Part shown: piece by piece, positions 1 through 8,081 of the stretch
Layout of the letters: every line of letters begins with the position of its first letter
Position numbering within the stretch: position 1 is the first letter of the stretch
NCBI RefSeq assembly: GCF_008932435.1
Contig: NZ_WBWE01000001.1
Location: forward strand, 186,001 to 250,000
Reading direction: 5' to 3'
DNA from: Brucella pseudintermedia
GTDB taxonomy: Bacteria > Pseudomonadota > Alphaproteobacteria > Rhizobiales > Rhizobiaceae
Length of the DNA stretch: 64,000 nucleotides
Program-made: the position numbers and the translations under genes
Notes under the pieces: generated by a model
Told to the model about the DNA's origin: nothing
The model's database searches: none
What the model saw: the letters and a program-made list of their open reading frames with translations, nothing else

Positions 1-153
1 GAAAAACACGAAGTTACGGTTCATGACAAAAGCCATAACCGAACCGAGCCTGCGTTGAAACACGCAAAACGCAGAATGCCCGTCTTTTCCCACTATGGTT
101 GCCTTAACATTCATATCAAATCCGAAACCACCGGCAAAAGCCGTCAGGCAAGA

Positions 154-180
154 ATGGCGATCCGTAACCCGGATCGCCAT
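154..180 (-). terminator. Hairpin downstream of small lipoprotein gene
   Basis: An 11-bp inverted repeat (ATGGCGATCCG and its complement) closes a short loop about 65 bases beyond the stop of the minus-strand lipoprotein gene. The T-run that follows on the minus strand is weak, so this may be an inefficient terminator or an RNA-stabilising hairpin. Confidence 0.5.
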
Positions 181-244
181 TCGGCTGCAAAGCGGTCACG
201 ACGTCGCGACCTTGGAGCGCATCCCACTCAGATCGAAACGCGCA

Positions 245-454
245 CTAGTTGGAAGGTGCGGTTCCCGTACCCGGCGTCGATGGTGCCGGAGTGGTCGGTG
301 CGGGTGTGGTCGGGGCTGGCGCCGTGTCGTTGTTCGAAGGCGCTGTCGGCGCGGATGGTGCCGGCGCGTTGGTCGTGTCGTCCTTCTTGTCGTTGCACGC
401 TGCAAGACCGAGAAGTGATACGGCGGCGACAGAAGCAATCAGAAACTTCTTCAC
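245..454 (-). CDS. Small Pro/Ala/Thr-rich lipoprotein
   Basis: A 69-residue predicted lipoprotein. The N-terminus MKKFLIASVAAVSLLGLAAC is a lipoprotein signal with lipobox LAAC and lipidated Cys at residue 20. After a short acidic/lysine stretch (NDKKDD) the rest is low-complexity Pro, Ala and Thr with repeated PAPTTP units, which suggests an extended periplasmic linker rather than a folded enzyme. The start is GTG at 454, chosen because AAGGAGAG lies just upstream. It is divergent from btaA. No family is recognised; such small lipoproteins are common in Rhizobiales and easily missed in annotation. Confidence 0.75.
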   Translation of the reverse strand: MKKFLIASVAAVSLLGLAACNDKKDDTTNAPAPSAPTAPSNNDTAPAPTTPAPTTPAPSTPGTGTAPSN

Positions 455-804
455 TTAGGCTCTCCTTCCTAGGTTAGGCTCTTGGCCTGGTTTGGGCATC
501 AAATGGCAAGTTGCCAAACGCCTCTCTGTTTCTCCGTGCGTGGCCGGTTTTCCGGCCAATCACCTTTGCGGCCTCTCATCGACACAGAAATCCTGTCGAC
601 CCGGACCTTCACCCGAAAAAACGGCAGCAGCGCGAAAAGGTTCTCTCAAATAGTCTTACCAGACGTAATAAAGCGATAGTATTACAGGGCTGTAGCCCAA
701 TTCCGCCGGTTCATGGGCCCGCAATTATTTCGTCACGTCCCTGTCATTGGACGATGTTTAACTTTGCATAATCGAAGCCGGATTCGCGCATTGAGGAACT
801 TTTG
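455..804. other. Divergent intergenic region between lipoprotein and btaA
   Basis: About 350 bases with no gene. The right end holds the Pho-box-like array described separately (730-758) and a CATAAT-type -10 at 767-772. The left end holds the ribosome-binding site of the lipoprotein gene. I see nothing else of note. Confidence 0.6.
730..772 (+). promoter_or_regulatory. Pho-box-like array and -10 box of btaAB
   Basis: Three heptamers are spaced 11 bases apart: TCGTCAC (730-736), CTGTCAT (741-747) and the weaker CGATGTT (752-758). CTGTCAT repeated every 11 bases is the known form of rhizobial PhoB sites. A CATAAT sequence at 767-772 follows 8 bases after the last heptamer, the usual place for a PhoB-activated -10 box, and the btaA ATG is at 805. 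The inference is phosphate-starvation control of btaAB, which fits what is known for rhizobial betaine lipids. The same pattern recurs before two other transcription units in this window. Confidence 0.75.
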
Positions 805-2040
805 ATGACAGAGCAAGCAACAGGCGGCACAATTCTCAAACGTGCGGTGACACAAAACAACGCCCTTTCACGCGCGGGTTTTTCCGAAAGATTGTTCGCG
901 TGGCTGTTCAAGGGGCTGGTGTATCCGCAAATCTGGGAGGACCCGGAAGTCGATATGGCGGCGCTTGCCATCGAACCGGGCCACCGCATCGTCACGATTG
1001 CATCGGGCGGCTGCAACGCCCTTTCCTATCTGACCGCCGACCCGGCCCGCATCGAGGCCGTCGATCTCAACCAAGCCCATGTCGCCTTCAACCGGCTGAA
1101 GCTGGCGGCACTGAAGCATCTGCCCGATTATCAGGCTTTTTATCGCTTTTATGGCAAGGCTGACGACAAGACCAATCTGGCCGCCTACAAGCGCTTCATC
1201 CGCCCGCATCTCGACAGCGAAAGCCGCGCTTATTGGGAAAAGCGCAAATGGAACGGCCGCCAGCGCATTTCCATCTTCTGGCGCGATCTTTATCGCCACG
1301 GCTTGCTCGGCGTCTTCATCGGCATGGGTCACCGCGTGGCGCGACTCTACGGGATCGATCCGCGCGACATATTGAAGGCGCGCACGATGGAAGAACAGCG
1401 CAGCTTCTTCGACGCGGCGCTGGCACCGCTTTTTGAAAAACGCATGGTGCGCTGGGCGACAGCCCGCAAATCCTCCCTGTTCGGGCTTGGCATACCGCCA
1501 CAGCAATATGACGCCCTTGCCACCGCTGGAAATGGCGACATGGCGCTTGTCCTGTGCAGCCGCCTTGAAAAACTCGCCTGCGGCTTTCCCCTCGCCGATA
1601 ATTATTTCGCCTGGCAGGCCTTCGGGCGCGGCTATGGCGGCGATGAAGAGACCGGGCCGCTCCCGCCTTATCTGTCACGGGGCAATTTCGAAACGGTGCG
1701 CGCCCGCGCCGATCGCCTGACAGTGCAGAACGCGAGCTATACCGATTTTCTCGCGGCCAAGCCTGCCGCTTCCGTCGACCGTTATATTCTGCTCGATGCG
1801 CAGGACTGGATGAGCGACGGACAACTCAACGCGCTATGGAGCGAGATCACCCGCACGGCGGCGCCCAATGCCCGCGTCATCTTCCGCACCGCTGCCGAAC
1901 CGAGCCTGCTTCCGGGACGGGTGGCGCCAGAGATACTGGATCGCTGGACGTACCAGGCGGACCAATCCCGCGCCTTGCATGACCGCGATCGTTCCTCGAT
2001 CTATGGCGGCTTTCATCTCTATATCTTGAAGGATGCCTGA
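805..2040 (+). CDS. btaA: BtaA, SAM:diacylglycerol 3-amino-3-carboxypropyltransferase
   Basis: 411 residues of the DUF3419/BtaA family. BtaA moves the 3-amino-3-carboxypropyl group of S-adenosylmethionine onto diacylglycerol to give diacylglyceryl-homoserine, the first step of the phosphorus-free betaine lipid DGTS. The characteristic N-terminal VYPQIWEDPEVDM is present near residues 38-51, followed by a SAM-binding-like segment with SGGCNALSYL. ATG at 805 is preferred to TTG at 802 because GAGG lies 8 bases upstream of it. The gene is followed 1 base after its stop by btaB and preceded by a Pho-box-like array. Confidence in the family is high; the activity is inferred from the family and the partner gene. 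Confidence 0.93.
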   Translation: MTEQATGGTILKRAVTQNNALSRAGFSERLFAWLFKGLVYPQIWEDPEVDMAALAIEPGHRIVTIASGGCNALSYLTADPARIEAVDLNQAHVAFNRLKLAALKHLPDYQAFYRFYGKADDKTNLAAYKRFIRPHLDSESRAYWEKRKWNGRQRISIFWRDLYRHGLLGVFIGMGHRVARLYGIDPRDILKARTMEEQRSFFDAALAPLFEKRMVRWATARKSSLFGLGIPPQQYDALATAGNGDMALVLCSRLEKLACGFPLADNYFAWQAFGRGYGGDEETGPLPPYLSRGNFETVRARADRLTVQNASYTDFLAAKPAASVDRYILLDAQDWMSDGQLNALWSEITRTAAPNARVIFRTAAEPSLLPGRVAPEILDRWTYQADQSRALHDRDRSSIYGGFHLYILKDA

Positions 2041-2041
2041 C

Positions 2042-2716
2042 ATGCTGCGCAGCCCATGGAGCATTCAGGGTATCGACCATGCCAGCCTCATGGATCGGGT
2101 CTATCGCCGCCAGCGGCACTTCTACGATGCCACGCGCAAATATTATCTTCTGGGCCGCGATCCGATGATTGCGGGACTGGCCGTCCCCAAGAACGGCACG
2201 GTTCTGGAGATCGGCTGCGGCACAGGCCGCAATCTGGTGAAGACCGCGGAACATTATCCCGACGCCAGGCTGTTCGGTATCGATATTTCCGCGGAAATGC
2301 TGGATACCGCCCGCCGGGCTGCGGAGCGCGCCGGCATCGAAAGCCGCGTCCGGCTTGAGCGTGCCGATGCCGCGCAATTCGATCCCGAACGATTGTTCGG
2401 ACAAACGGGCTTCGACCGGATTTTCATTTCCTATGCCGTGTCGATGATCCCGCAATGGCAGTCAGTTGTCCGCGAGAGTATCCGCCATCTCGCTCCACAG
2501 GGGGAATTGCACATCGTCGATTTCGGCGATCAGGCGCGCTTGCCCGGCTGGTTCAAGCGCGCCCTCTATACATGGCTTGAGTGGTTCCGTGTGACGCCGC
2601 GCAACGACCTGCTCTCCTTCTGCGAACAGCTTGCATCAGAACGCGGCTTTTCGACCGAACAACGCATTCTTTATCGCGGCTTCGCGTGGATCATCACGGC
2701 TAAAGCTATTCATTAG
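2042..2716 (+). CDS. btaB: BtaB, diacylglyceryl-homoserine N-methyltransferase
   Basis: 224 residues, class I SAM-dependent methyltransferase. BtaB trimethylates diacylglyceryl-homoserine to DGTS. SAM motif I is VLEIGCGTGRN (about residues 52-62), followed by the acidic position in LFGIDIS. The early YDATRKYYLLGRDPMIAGL segment is typical of BtaB. An in-frame ATG at 2033 would overlap btaA, but GAAGGA at 2028-2033 is correctly spaced only for ATG 2042, so I chose that start. The 1-base gap after btaA implies translational coupling in one operon under the upstream Pho-box-like promoter. Confidence 0.9.
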   Translation: MLRSPWSIQGIDHASLMDRVYRRQRHFYDATRKYYLLGRDPMIAGLAVPKNGTVLEIGCGTGRNLVKTAEHYPDARLFGIDISAEMLDTARRAAERAGIESRVRLERADAAQFDPERLFGQTGFDRIFISYAVSMIPQWQSVVRESIRHLAPQGELHIVDFGDQARLPGWFKRALYTWLEWFRVTPRNDLLSFCEQLASERGFSTEQRILYRGFAWIITAKAIH

Positions 2717-2748
2717 CTTAACAAATATACTAACCGCGCATTATAATA

Positions 2749-3192
2749 TTATTCCACAGTAATTTTGATTTCCGCATCGTCCTGAACGCCTTCCAAACCA
2801 TGAGGGTCGGTACATTCTTTGCCATCACAAGTTGCATTAACAGCCCCAGTTACTGCCGTAAGCCACTTTTTATTATATTTCCAGTGTTTAAACTCTATAA
2901 TATTATTGTTGTTTTGATCTCTCCACCTAACTGCTTTACTGCCATCGGCACAAACCATAAAATTGCTATCCTGAATAACAAAAGGTTTAGGGGTATTACT
3001 CACATCAATACTCTCAGGACCTGCATCATGCATGCATTGGACCCAAATCCTTTTCATAACGGTCGTTTTTGACGTCGCATTTTGAAAAGTAACAATATAT
3101 TTTTGTTCGGCACTCGCTGATGAAATCAATATAAAACTAAAAATACCCGCCGAAACGGCCGTTAGCGCTTTTTTTAACATAATTTTAACCAT
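2749..3192 (-). CDS. AT-rich orphan secreted protein
   Basis: 147 residues with a signal peptide (hydrophobic stretch ending SSASA|EQK, about residue 28). The mature part is about 119 residues, likely beta-rich, with four cysteines (CMHD, VCADG, TCDGKEC) that could form two disulfides, and an asparagine run. Base composition is strongly AT-rich with codons unlike the neighbours (AAA, ATA, AAT), and the flanks are AT-rich as well, which suggests recent acquisition. Start ATG 3192 or ATG 3180; neither has a clear Shine-Dalgarno site. I recognise no family. It is convergent with btaB and divergent from the GH25 gene. Confidence 0.7.
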   Translation of the reverse strand: MVKIMLKKALTAVSAGIFSFILISSASAEQKYIVTFQNATSKTTVMKRIWVQCMHDAGPESIDVSNTPKPFVIQDSNFMVCADGSKAVRWRDQNNNNIIEFKHWKYNKKWLTAVTGAVNATCDGKECTDPHGLEGVQDDAEIKITVE

Positions 3193-3287
3193 AGATTTTT
3201 TAAATTAAAAAGATTTTTGGAAACCAGCGTCAATCCAGCCAATTTACAGAAACTACTATATCCCATTCCATATTGTGGAACTCCTGT

Positions 3288-4136
3288 ATGAATCACCTGG
3301 CCAGCCGTTTTATCCCGTCTCTGGGCATCTTGTCTTTGAGCGCCTTTCTGCTTTCCGCCTGCACGACGGTGGACTACGACTTTTCCGATGTGAAGAAATC
3401 AGGCGGCTCGGTAGCCCGGATTCCGCCGCCCTCCGGCCCTGTGAAGGCATCGCGTTTCGGTGATCGCGACCCGCACGACTGGACTGGCAAGACCCCTTGG
3501 CACTATCCGATCCACGGCACGGACGTTTCCAAATATCAGACCAATATTGACTGGAGCGCCGTTCGCGCCAGTGGCATTTCCTTCGCCTTCATCAAGGCGA
3601 CCGAAGGCGGTGACAGGGTTGATGACCGTTTTCAGGAGCACTGGAACGGCGCCCGTCAGGCAGGCATCGCACGGAGCGCCTATCACTTCTACTATTTCTG
3701 CCGTCCGGCCATCGAGCAGGCGCGCTGGTATATCCAGAACGTGCCGCGTGACCCCGGCGCGCTTCCGCCCGTCCTCGACATGGAATGGAACCCGCAATCG
3801 CCGACCTGCAAGCTGCGCCCCAATGCAGCCGTTGTGCGCAAGGAAATGCGCATCTTCCTGCAAGCGCTGGAAAAGCATTACGGCAAGCGCCCGATCATCT
3901 ACACGACGGTCGATTTCTTCGATGACAATGACCTGCGGCAGATGGCGGATTATCCATTCTGGCTACGCTCCGTTGCCGGTCATCCGGACGAGAAATACGG
4001 TCCGCATCCGTGGACGTTCTGGCAATATACGGGCACCGGCTCCATTCCCGGCATCAAGGGCGACGCCGACATCAATGTCTTCGCTGGCGATGCCAACACC
4101 TGGAAAAAGTGGCTGGAAAGCAACAAGGTTCGCTAA
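3288..4136 (+). CDS. GH25 lysozyme-like lipoprotein
   Basis: 282 residues. Lipoprotein signal with lipobox LSAC near residue 25, then a glycoside hydrolase family 25 domain (about residues 70-280). GH25 N-acetylmuramidases cleave peptidoglycan. Visible motifs are HGTDVSKYQ, FAFIKATEGG with its conserved Glu, and VLDMEW with Asp and Glu on the catalytic strand, plus FWQYTGTG near the end. ATG 3288 is preferred over TTG 3273 because it gives a clean signal peptide. It stands alone, just before a lytic transglycosylase gene on the same strand, so both may act in wall remodelling. Anchorage in a membrane is inferred from the lipobox. Confidence 0.88.
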   Translation: MNHLASRFIPSLGILSLSAFLLSACTTVDYDFSDVKKSGGSVARIPPPSGPVKASRFGDRDPHDWTGKTPWHYPIHGTDVSKYQTNIDWSAVRASGISFAFIKATEGGDRVDDRFQEHWNGARQAGIARSAYHFYYFCRPAIEQARWYIQNVPRDPGALPPVLDMEWNPQSPTCKLRPNAAVVRKEMRIFLQALEKHYGKRPIIYTTVDFFDDNDLRQMADYPFWLRSVAGHPDEKYGPHPWTFWQYTGTGSIPGIKGDADINVFAGDANTWKKWLESNKVR

Positions 4137-4255
4137 CACGGCTCGGTTTGGCGGTTCACTCTAAGTTTTGCTTCATTTCCGATGCTTGTTGAGGCAATAG
4201 CAGAACAATCCTCGGAAGGGAGCCGCATGCTCCCGATCATTAGTGTGAGTTACCA

Positions 4256-5491
4256 ATGAAGTTTTTTGCTTCAGTTATAGCAGCCGCATTGCTCGCGTCG
4301 ACAACCATGTCCACCGCACAGGCCGCCGCATCTCCGGCGCCCGCTGTGACGCCATCTGAAAACACCGTCAACCTTCCAAAGCCGGAATGCGAGATTGATT
4401 TCGGCCAGTGGATGGACAATCTGACCAAGGAAGCCCGTGACGCCGGTGTCGGCGAAAAAGGTATCGCGGAACTGCACAAGGCCATGCTTGAGCAAAAGGT
4501 GCTCGACCGCGACCGCAAGCAGACCGTCTTCAACCTGACCTTCACTGAATTTTCCAAGCGTCTCATCTCGGATGCGCGCCTGAAGAAGGGCCGCGAAAAT
4601 CTGGTCAAATATGCCGATGTCTTCAAGAAGGTTGAGGACACCTATGGCGTTCCCGGGCCGGTGCTTGCCGCTTTCTGGGGGCTTGAAACCGATTACGGCG
4701 CGATCCAGGGCGATTTCGATACGCTCAACGCACTTGTCACCCTTTCCTATGATTGCCGCCGCCCGGACCTGTTCCGCCCGCAGCTCATCGCCCTTCTCAA
4801 GCTTTTCGATCAGGGCGTCGTCGATGCGGCGACCACCGGCGCTTGGGCCGGCGAAATCGGCATGATGCAGCTTCTGCCGAAGGATTATCTGGAGCGCGGC
4901 GTCGATGGCGACGGCGACGGCAAGGTCGATCTGAAGAACAGCGTTCCCGATGCCATGATGACCGCCGGTCGTATGATCTCGGAACTTGGCTGGAAACGCG
5001 GCCAGCCCTGGCTTGAGGAAGTTCGTCTCACCAAGGATCTGCCTTGGGAAGAAGCGATCCGCACCAACCGCAAGCCGCATTCCTGGTGGGCCGAACAGGG
5101 CGTGACCGGGATCAATGGTCCCCTCGGGCCGGATGACGGCGATGCGTCGCTTCTGCTGCCGCTTGGCCGCAAGGGACCGGCTTTCCTGTCCTATCCGAAC
5201 TTCGACGTGTTCGTGGAATGGAACAAATCCATCGTCTACGCCACGACGGCTGCCTATTTCGCCACACGCCTGGCTGGCGCGCCCGCCTTCGATCCGGGCA
5301 ATCCTGATCAGGGATTGACGCAGGACCAGTTGAAGGAACTTCAGACCAAGCTTCAGGCGCGTGGCTATGACATGGGCAAGATCGATGGCGTTTTCGGTGT
5401 CGCCACCCGCGATGCCGTGCGCGCCGAACAGATGCGCCTTGGAATGCCGGCCGATTCATGGCCGACGCCGGAGCTTCTCGATAAGCTCTGA
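4256..5491 (+). CDS. Lytic murein transglycosylase, MltB/SLT_2 family with peptidoglycan-binding domain
   Basis: 411 residues. Signal peptide ends near AQAAA. The SLT_2 domain (about residues 45-335) carries the catalytic-Glu region FWGLETDYG and the conserved GAWAGEIGMMQLLPKDYLERGVDGDGDGK segment split here as GEIGMMQLLP and DGDGDGKVDL. A C-terminal PG_binding_1 domain (about 350-410; LQTKLQARGYDMGKIDG, TRDAVRAEQ) follows. The enzyme cuts the glycan strand non-hydrolytically to give anhydromuropeptides in the periplasm. An intrinsic terminator follows directly. Family assignment is very secure; which paralogue it is cannot be told. Confidence 0.93.
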   Translation: MKFFASVIAAALLASTTMSTAQAAASPAPAVTPSENTVNLPKPECEIDFGQWMDNLTKEARDAGVGEKGIAELHKAMLEQKVLDRDRKQTVFNLTFTEFSKRLISDARLKKGRENLVKYADVFKKVEDTYGVPGPVLAAFWGLETDYGAIQGDFDTLNALVTLSYDCRRPDLFRPQLIALLKLFDQGVVDAATTGAWAGEIGMMQLLPKDYLERGVDGDGDGKVDLKNSVPDAMMTAGRMISELGWKRGQPWLEEVRLTKDLPWEEAIRTNRKPHSWWAEQGVTGINGPLGPDDGDASLLLPLGRKGPAFLSYPNFDVFVEWNKSIVYATTAAYFATRLAGAPAFDPGNPDQGLTQDQLKELQTKLQARGYDMGKIDGVFGVATRDAVRAEQMRLGMPADSWPTPELLDKL

Positions 5492-5499
5492 TTTTCGGC

Positions 5500-5529
5500 A
5501 AGGCGCGGAGTTCAAAGCCCGCGCCTTTT
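5500..5529 (+). terminator. Intrinsic terminator after lytic transglycosylase gene
   Basis: AAGGCGCGG (5500-5508) pairs with CCGCGCCTT (5519-5527), followed by a short pyrimidine tract TTTTCCTTTCC. It lies between the transglycosylase stop and the AEC gene start at 5546. Confidence 0.75.
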
Positions 5530-5545
5530 CCTTTCCTGAACTGAA

Positions 5546-6490
5546 ATGCGCCCCATGCTCACCACGCTGTTCGTTGTCCTTCCCGTTTTCGCGCTGATTT
5601 TCTCCGGTTGGGGCGCCTTCAAGCTGAAAATACTGGGTCCTCATGCGATAGCGGAGCTGAACCGCTTCGTGGTCTATCTGGCGCTGCCCGCCCTTCTGTT
5701 CGACATCATGGCCAATACAAATGGCAGCGAACTATGGCAGCCCGGCTTCATTGCGGTGTTCCTGCTTTCGAGCGCGATTGCTTTCGCCTTGCCGTTTGTG
5801 GTGCGGCTGCGCGGAAAACTGCCGCTTGCGGATACCGCACTCGACGGCCTCAACGCCGCCTATCCCAATACCGGCTATATGGGCATCCCGCTTTCGATGA
5901 TTGCCTTCGGCTCCGGCGTTCTGGCCGCAACCACCATTTCGATCATCATCACCGTCTGCGTCACCTTTGCTTTCGCAATCGTGCTGATCGAAATCGGCCT
6001 GCAAACCGAGAAGAAACCGCTCCGCCTCATCTGGAAGGTCATGCGGTCCCTGATCCGCAATCCGCTGCTTGTCGCTCCGGCGTTGGGCGCGGCTGCGTCT
6101 TTTCTTGGGCTCACCATCCCCGCCCCTGCGGAAACCTTCCTCAAGATGCTCGGCGGCGCCGCATCCCCTTGCGCGCTGGTTGCGCTTGGACTGTTCCTCG
6201 CCCAGCCCCGCAAGATCGAACGCGAAAGCGTCAATGCCATAGCCTTCCTTGTTGCTGTCAAGCTGATCGTGCAGCCGCTCGCAACCTGGCTGCTGGCGGT
6301 CTATGTATTCGGACTGCCGCCCCTCCTCGCGCAGAGCGCCGCCCTTCTCGCAGCCCTCCCCACCGGCACCGGTCCCTTCATGCTGGCCGAGCATTATCGC
6401 CGCGAAGCAACGATAACCTCCAACGTCATCCTCTATTCGACCGTGCTATCCATCCTCACTTTGTCGGCATATCTGGCGCTAATTCGCTAA
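5546..6490 (+). CDS. AEC-family auxin efflux carrier-like permease
   Basis: 314 residues, hydrophobic throughout with about ten membrane segments in two five-helix halves, as in the AEC (auxin efflux carrier) family, PF03547. The conserved NTGYMGIPL motif lies about residue 106-114 and PTGTGPFMLA near residue 273. Bacterial members export or import small organic anions such as malate; the substrate here is unknown. Start ATG 5546; ATG 5555 is an alternative. It begins 17 bases after a terminator, so its promoter must overlap the end of the preceding gene, or it depends on read-through. Confidence 0.88.
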   Translation: MRPMLTTLFVVLPVFALIFSGWGAFKLKILGPHAIAELNRFVVYLALPALLFDIMANTNGSELWQPGFIAVFLLSSAIAFALPFVVRLRGKLPLADTALDGLNAAYPNTGYMGIPLSMIAFGSGVLAATTISIIITVCVTFAFAIVLIEIGLQTEKKPLRLIWKVMRSLIRNPLLVAPALGAAASFLGLTIPAPAETFLKMLGGAASPCALVALGLFLAQPRKIERESVNAIAFLVAVKLIVQPLATWLLAVYVFGLPPLLAQSAALLAALPTGTGPFMLAEHYRREATITSNVILYSTVLSILTLSAYLALIR

Positions 6491-6757
6491 AAACCACAAA
6501 AAACATGCCAAAAAACCTGTGGCAACTGCGGCGAAAACAGCACCAAACGTGGCAGTTCGATGTCTTTTTCATGAAATGTGAACAAATTTTTCTGGTCAAA
6601 TATTTCAATGATTTAGAGGGTAAACAATAGGTTTATTCCCCTATCACGGCAGATTGCAGAACGAAATCTTCTTTTGTTCGAGGCGTTTTGCGCTTAGATT
6701 CCTGTTTCCTACCAGCGCGCGTCCGCTCCGTCGGGCGCATATGAAGGAGACAGACCA

Positions 6758-6844
6758 ATGGGACTTACGCGATCTTTGAATGTCCTCATGATCTGTGCGG
6801 CATTTGCATTTGTTGCAGCGTTGATAGCAGGGGTCATCCCTTAA
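6758..6844 (+). CDS. 28-residue single-span membrane peptide
   Basis: A very short frame beginning MGLTRSLNVLMI and ending AGVIP, with AAGGAGA at 6744-6750 at ideal spacing. Residues 7-27 form one uninterrupted hydrophobic segment after a positively charged start (R5), as in small inner-membrane proteins. It stands alone between the AEC gene and a RIME-like repeat. Function unknown. The evidence is the strong ribosome-binding site and the membrane-helix composition; conservation could not be tested here. Confidence 0.6.
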   Translation: MGLTRSLNVLMICAAFAFVAALIAGVIP

Positions 6845-6946
6845 AGCATGTCTCCCGAAAGTGGGAACCGGTTTCGGGATAAAGACATGCGTGAAAACAA
6901 ATCGAGAGCATTTCCGACGATCCAGCCTAAACAGGAAATGCTCTAA
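6845..6946. repeat. RIME-like palindromic mosaic repeat, copy A
   Basis: Outer stem CATGTCT...AGACATG and inner stem CCCGAAA...TTTCGGG (6847-6891), followed by a second palindrome GAGCATTTCC...GGAAATGCTC (6904-6943). The first unit recurs at 31532-31580 and 47168-47217. It resembles the RIME-type intergenic mosaic elements of Rhizobiales. Confidence 0.85.
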
Positions 6947-7011
6947 GGGAAATGGCCTAAACCATTACGGCGGCTTCGGTTTTTGAGGATAGGCCGACCC
7001 GCACGAAAACG

Positions 7012-7041
7012 AGAAAGCCCGGCGAAATTGCCGGGCTTTCT
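7012..7041 (-). terminator. Intrinsic terminator of metF
   Basis: A perfect 12-bp stem AGAAAGCCCGGC / GCCGGGCTTTCT lies 5 bases beyond the metF stop codon on the minus strand, followed by CGTTTTCG. Confidence 0.85.
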
Positions 7042-7045
7042 TATT

Positions 7046-7957
7046 TCAGGCAACCTCAAGAACCGCCTCTGCCTTCGGCCTTATGCCGATCATATGACAG
7101 ATCGCAAAAGGCAGATCGGCGCGATTCATCGTATAGAAATGGAAATCCTGCACGCCGCGTTCGATCAGGTCCATCACCTGTTCCGCAGCAATCGCCGCCG
7201 CCACGAGCTGATGTGTCTGCGGATCGTTGTCCAGCCCCTCGAATCGTTCCGCCAGCCAGCTTGGAATATGCGTCGCCGAGCGCGCGCAGAAATTCTTGAC
7301 CTGCTTGAAGTTATGGACCGGCAGCACGCCCGGAACGATCGGAATGTAGATACCGGCGCGGCGTACGCGCTCGACATAACGCTCGTAAAGATCGTTTTCG
7401 AAGAAAAACTGGGTGATGGCGCGCGTCGCTCCATTATCGACCTTGCGCTTCAGCATATCGATATCGGTCGCAAAATCCGGGCTTTCCGGATGTTTTTCCG
7501 GATAGGCAGAGACCGAAATGTCGAAATCCGCAATATTGCGCAGGCCGGAGACCAGTTCGGCGCCGTTCTGGTAGCCGCCGGGCGTCGGCACATATTTCTC
7601 GCCGATACCGGCTGCCGGATCGCCGCGCAGTGCCACGAAACGATTGACGCCAAGCGAAGCGAATTCACGCACAACACGGTCGACTTCCTCGCGCGTCGCA
7701 TCCACACATGTCAGATGCGCGGCGGGCTTGATGTCGGTTTCCTTGAGAATGCGCGCTACGGTGCGTGCCGTGCGTTCCCGCGTGGAACCGCCCGCGCCAT
7801 AGGTCACCGAAACAAATTCGGGCTGCAACGGGGCAAGCCGCGTGACCGTATCCCAGAGACGCTGTTCCATTTCTTCCGTCTTGGGCGGGAAGAATTCGAA
7901 CGATACCCGGGTGGTCTGGCCAACGTCCGGTCGGCGGGAAAGACCGTAAAAACCCAT
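7046..7957 (-). CDS. metF: 5,10-methylenetetrahydrofolate reductase
   Basis: 303 residues, full-length MetF TIM barrel. It reduces 5,10-methylene-THF to 5-methyl-THF with FAD, supplying the methyl group for methionine synthesis. Motifs include SFEFFPPKTEE near the N-terminus, VSVTYGAGGSTRERT, HLTCVDATREE, LRGDP and the ITQFFFEND substrate segment. ATG 7957 is chosen: GGAG is 8 bases upstream, and the upstream in-frame extension lacks family similarity. It lies about 107 bases downstream of the ArsR-methyltransferase gene on the same strand, so the two probably form a methionine-cycle operon controlled by that regulator. Confidence 0.96.
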   Translation of the reverse strand: MGFYGLSRRPDVGQTTRVSFEFFPPKTEEMEQRLWDTVTRLAPLQPEFVSVTYGAGGSTRERTARTVARILKETDIKPAAHLTCVDATREEVDRVVREFASLGVNRFVALRGDPAAGIGEKYVPTPGGYQNGAELVSGLRNIADFDISVSAYPEKHPESPDFATDIDMLKRKVDNGATRAITQFFFENDLYERYVERVRRAGIYIPIVPGVLPVHNFKQVKNFCARSATHIPSWLAERFEGLDNDPQTHQLVAAAIAAEQVMDLIERGVQDFHFYTMNRADLPFAICHMIGIRPKAEAVLEVA

Positions 7958-8042
7958 CAAACTGTCTCCGTCATGCTCGGAGCATTTTGCAGCCGGATAC
8001 AAACATCTGGCGTCGCATAATGCCGTGAATACAAATATTCAA

Positions 8043-8081
8043 AGCGCGTTTCCGTCCAACCTCGTCAGGCCGAAACGCGCT
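8043..8081 (-). terminator. Inverted repeat at the end of the ArsR-methyltransferase gene
   Basis: AGCGCGTTTC (8043-8052) pairs with GAAACGCGCT (8072-8081) and overlaps the stop codon at 8065-8067. On the minus strand it is followed by TTGAATATTTG, a poor T-run, so it may only partly terminate before metF or act as a 3' stabiliser. Confidence 0.45.

Noticed and set aside
196-438. Arg/His-rich frames on both strands overlapping the small lipoprotein gene
   Set aside because: They arise from the repetitive Pro/Thr codons of the lipoprotein; only the lipoprotein frame has a signal and ribosome-binding site.
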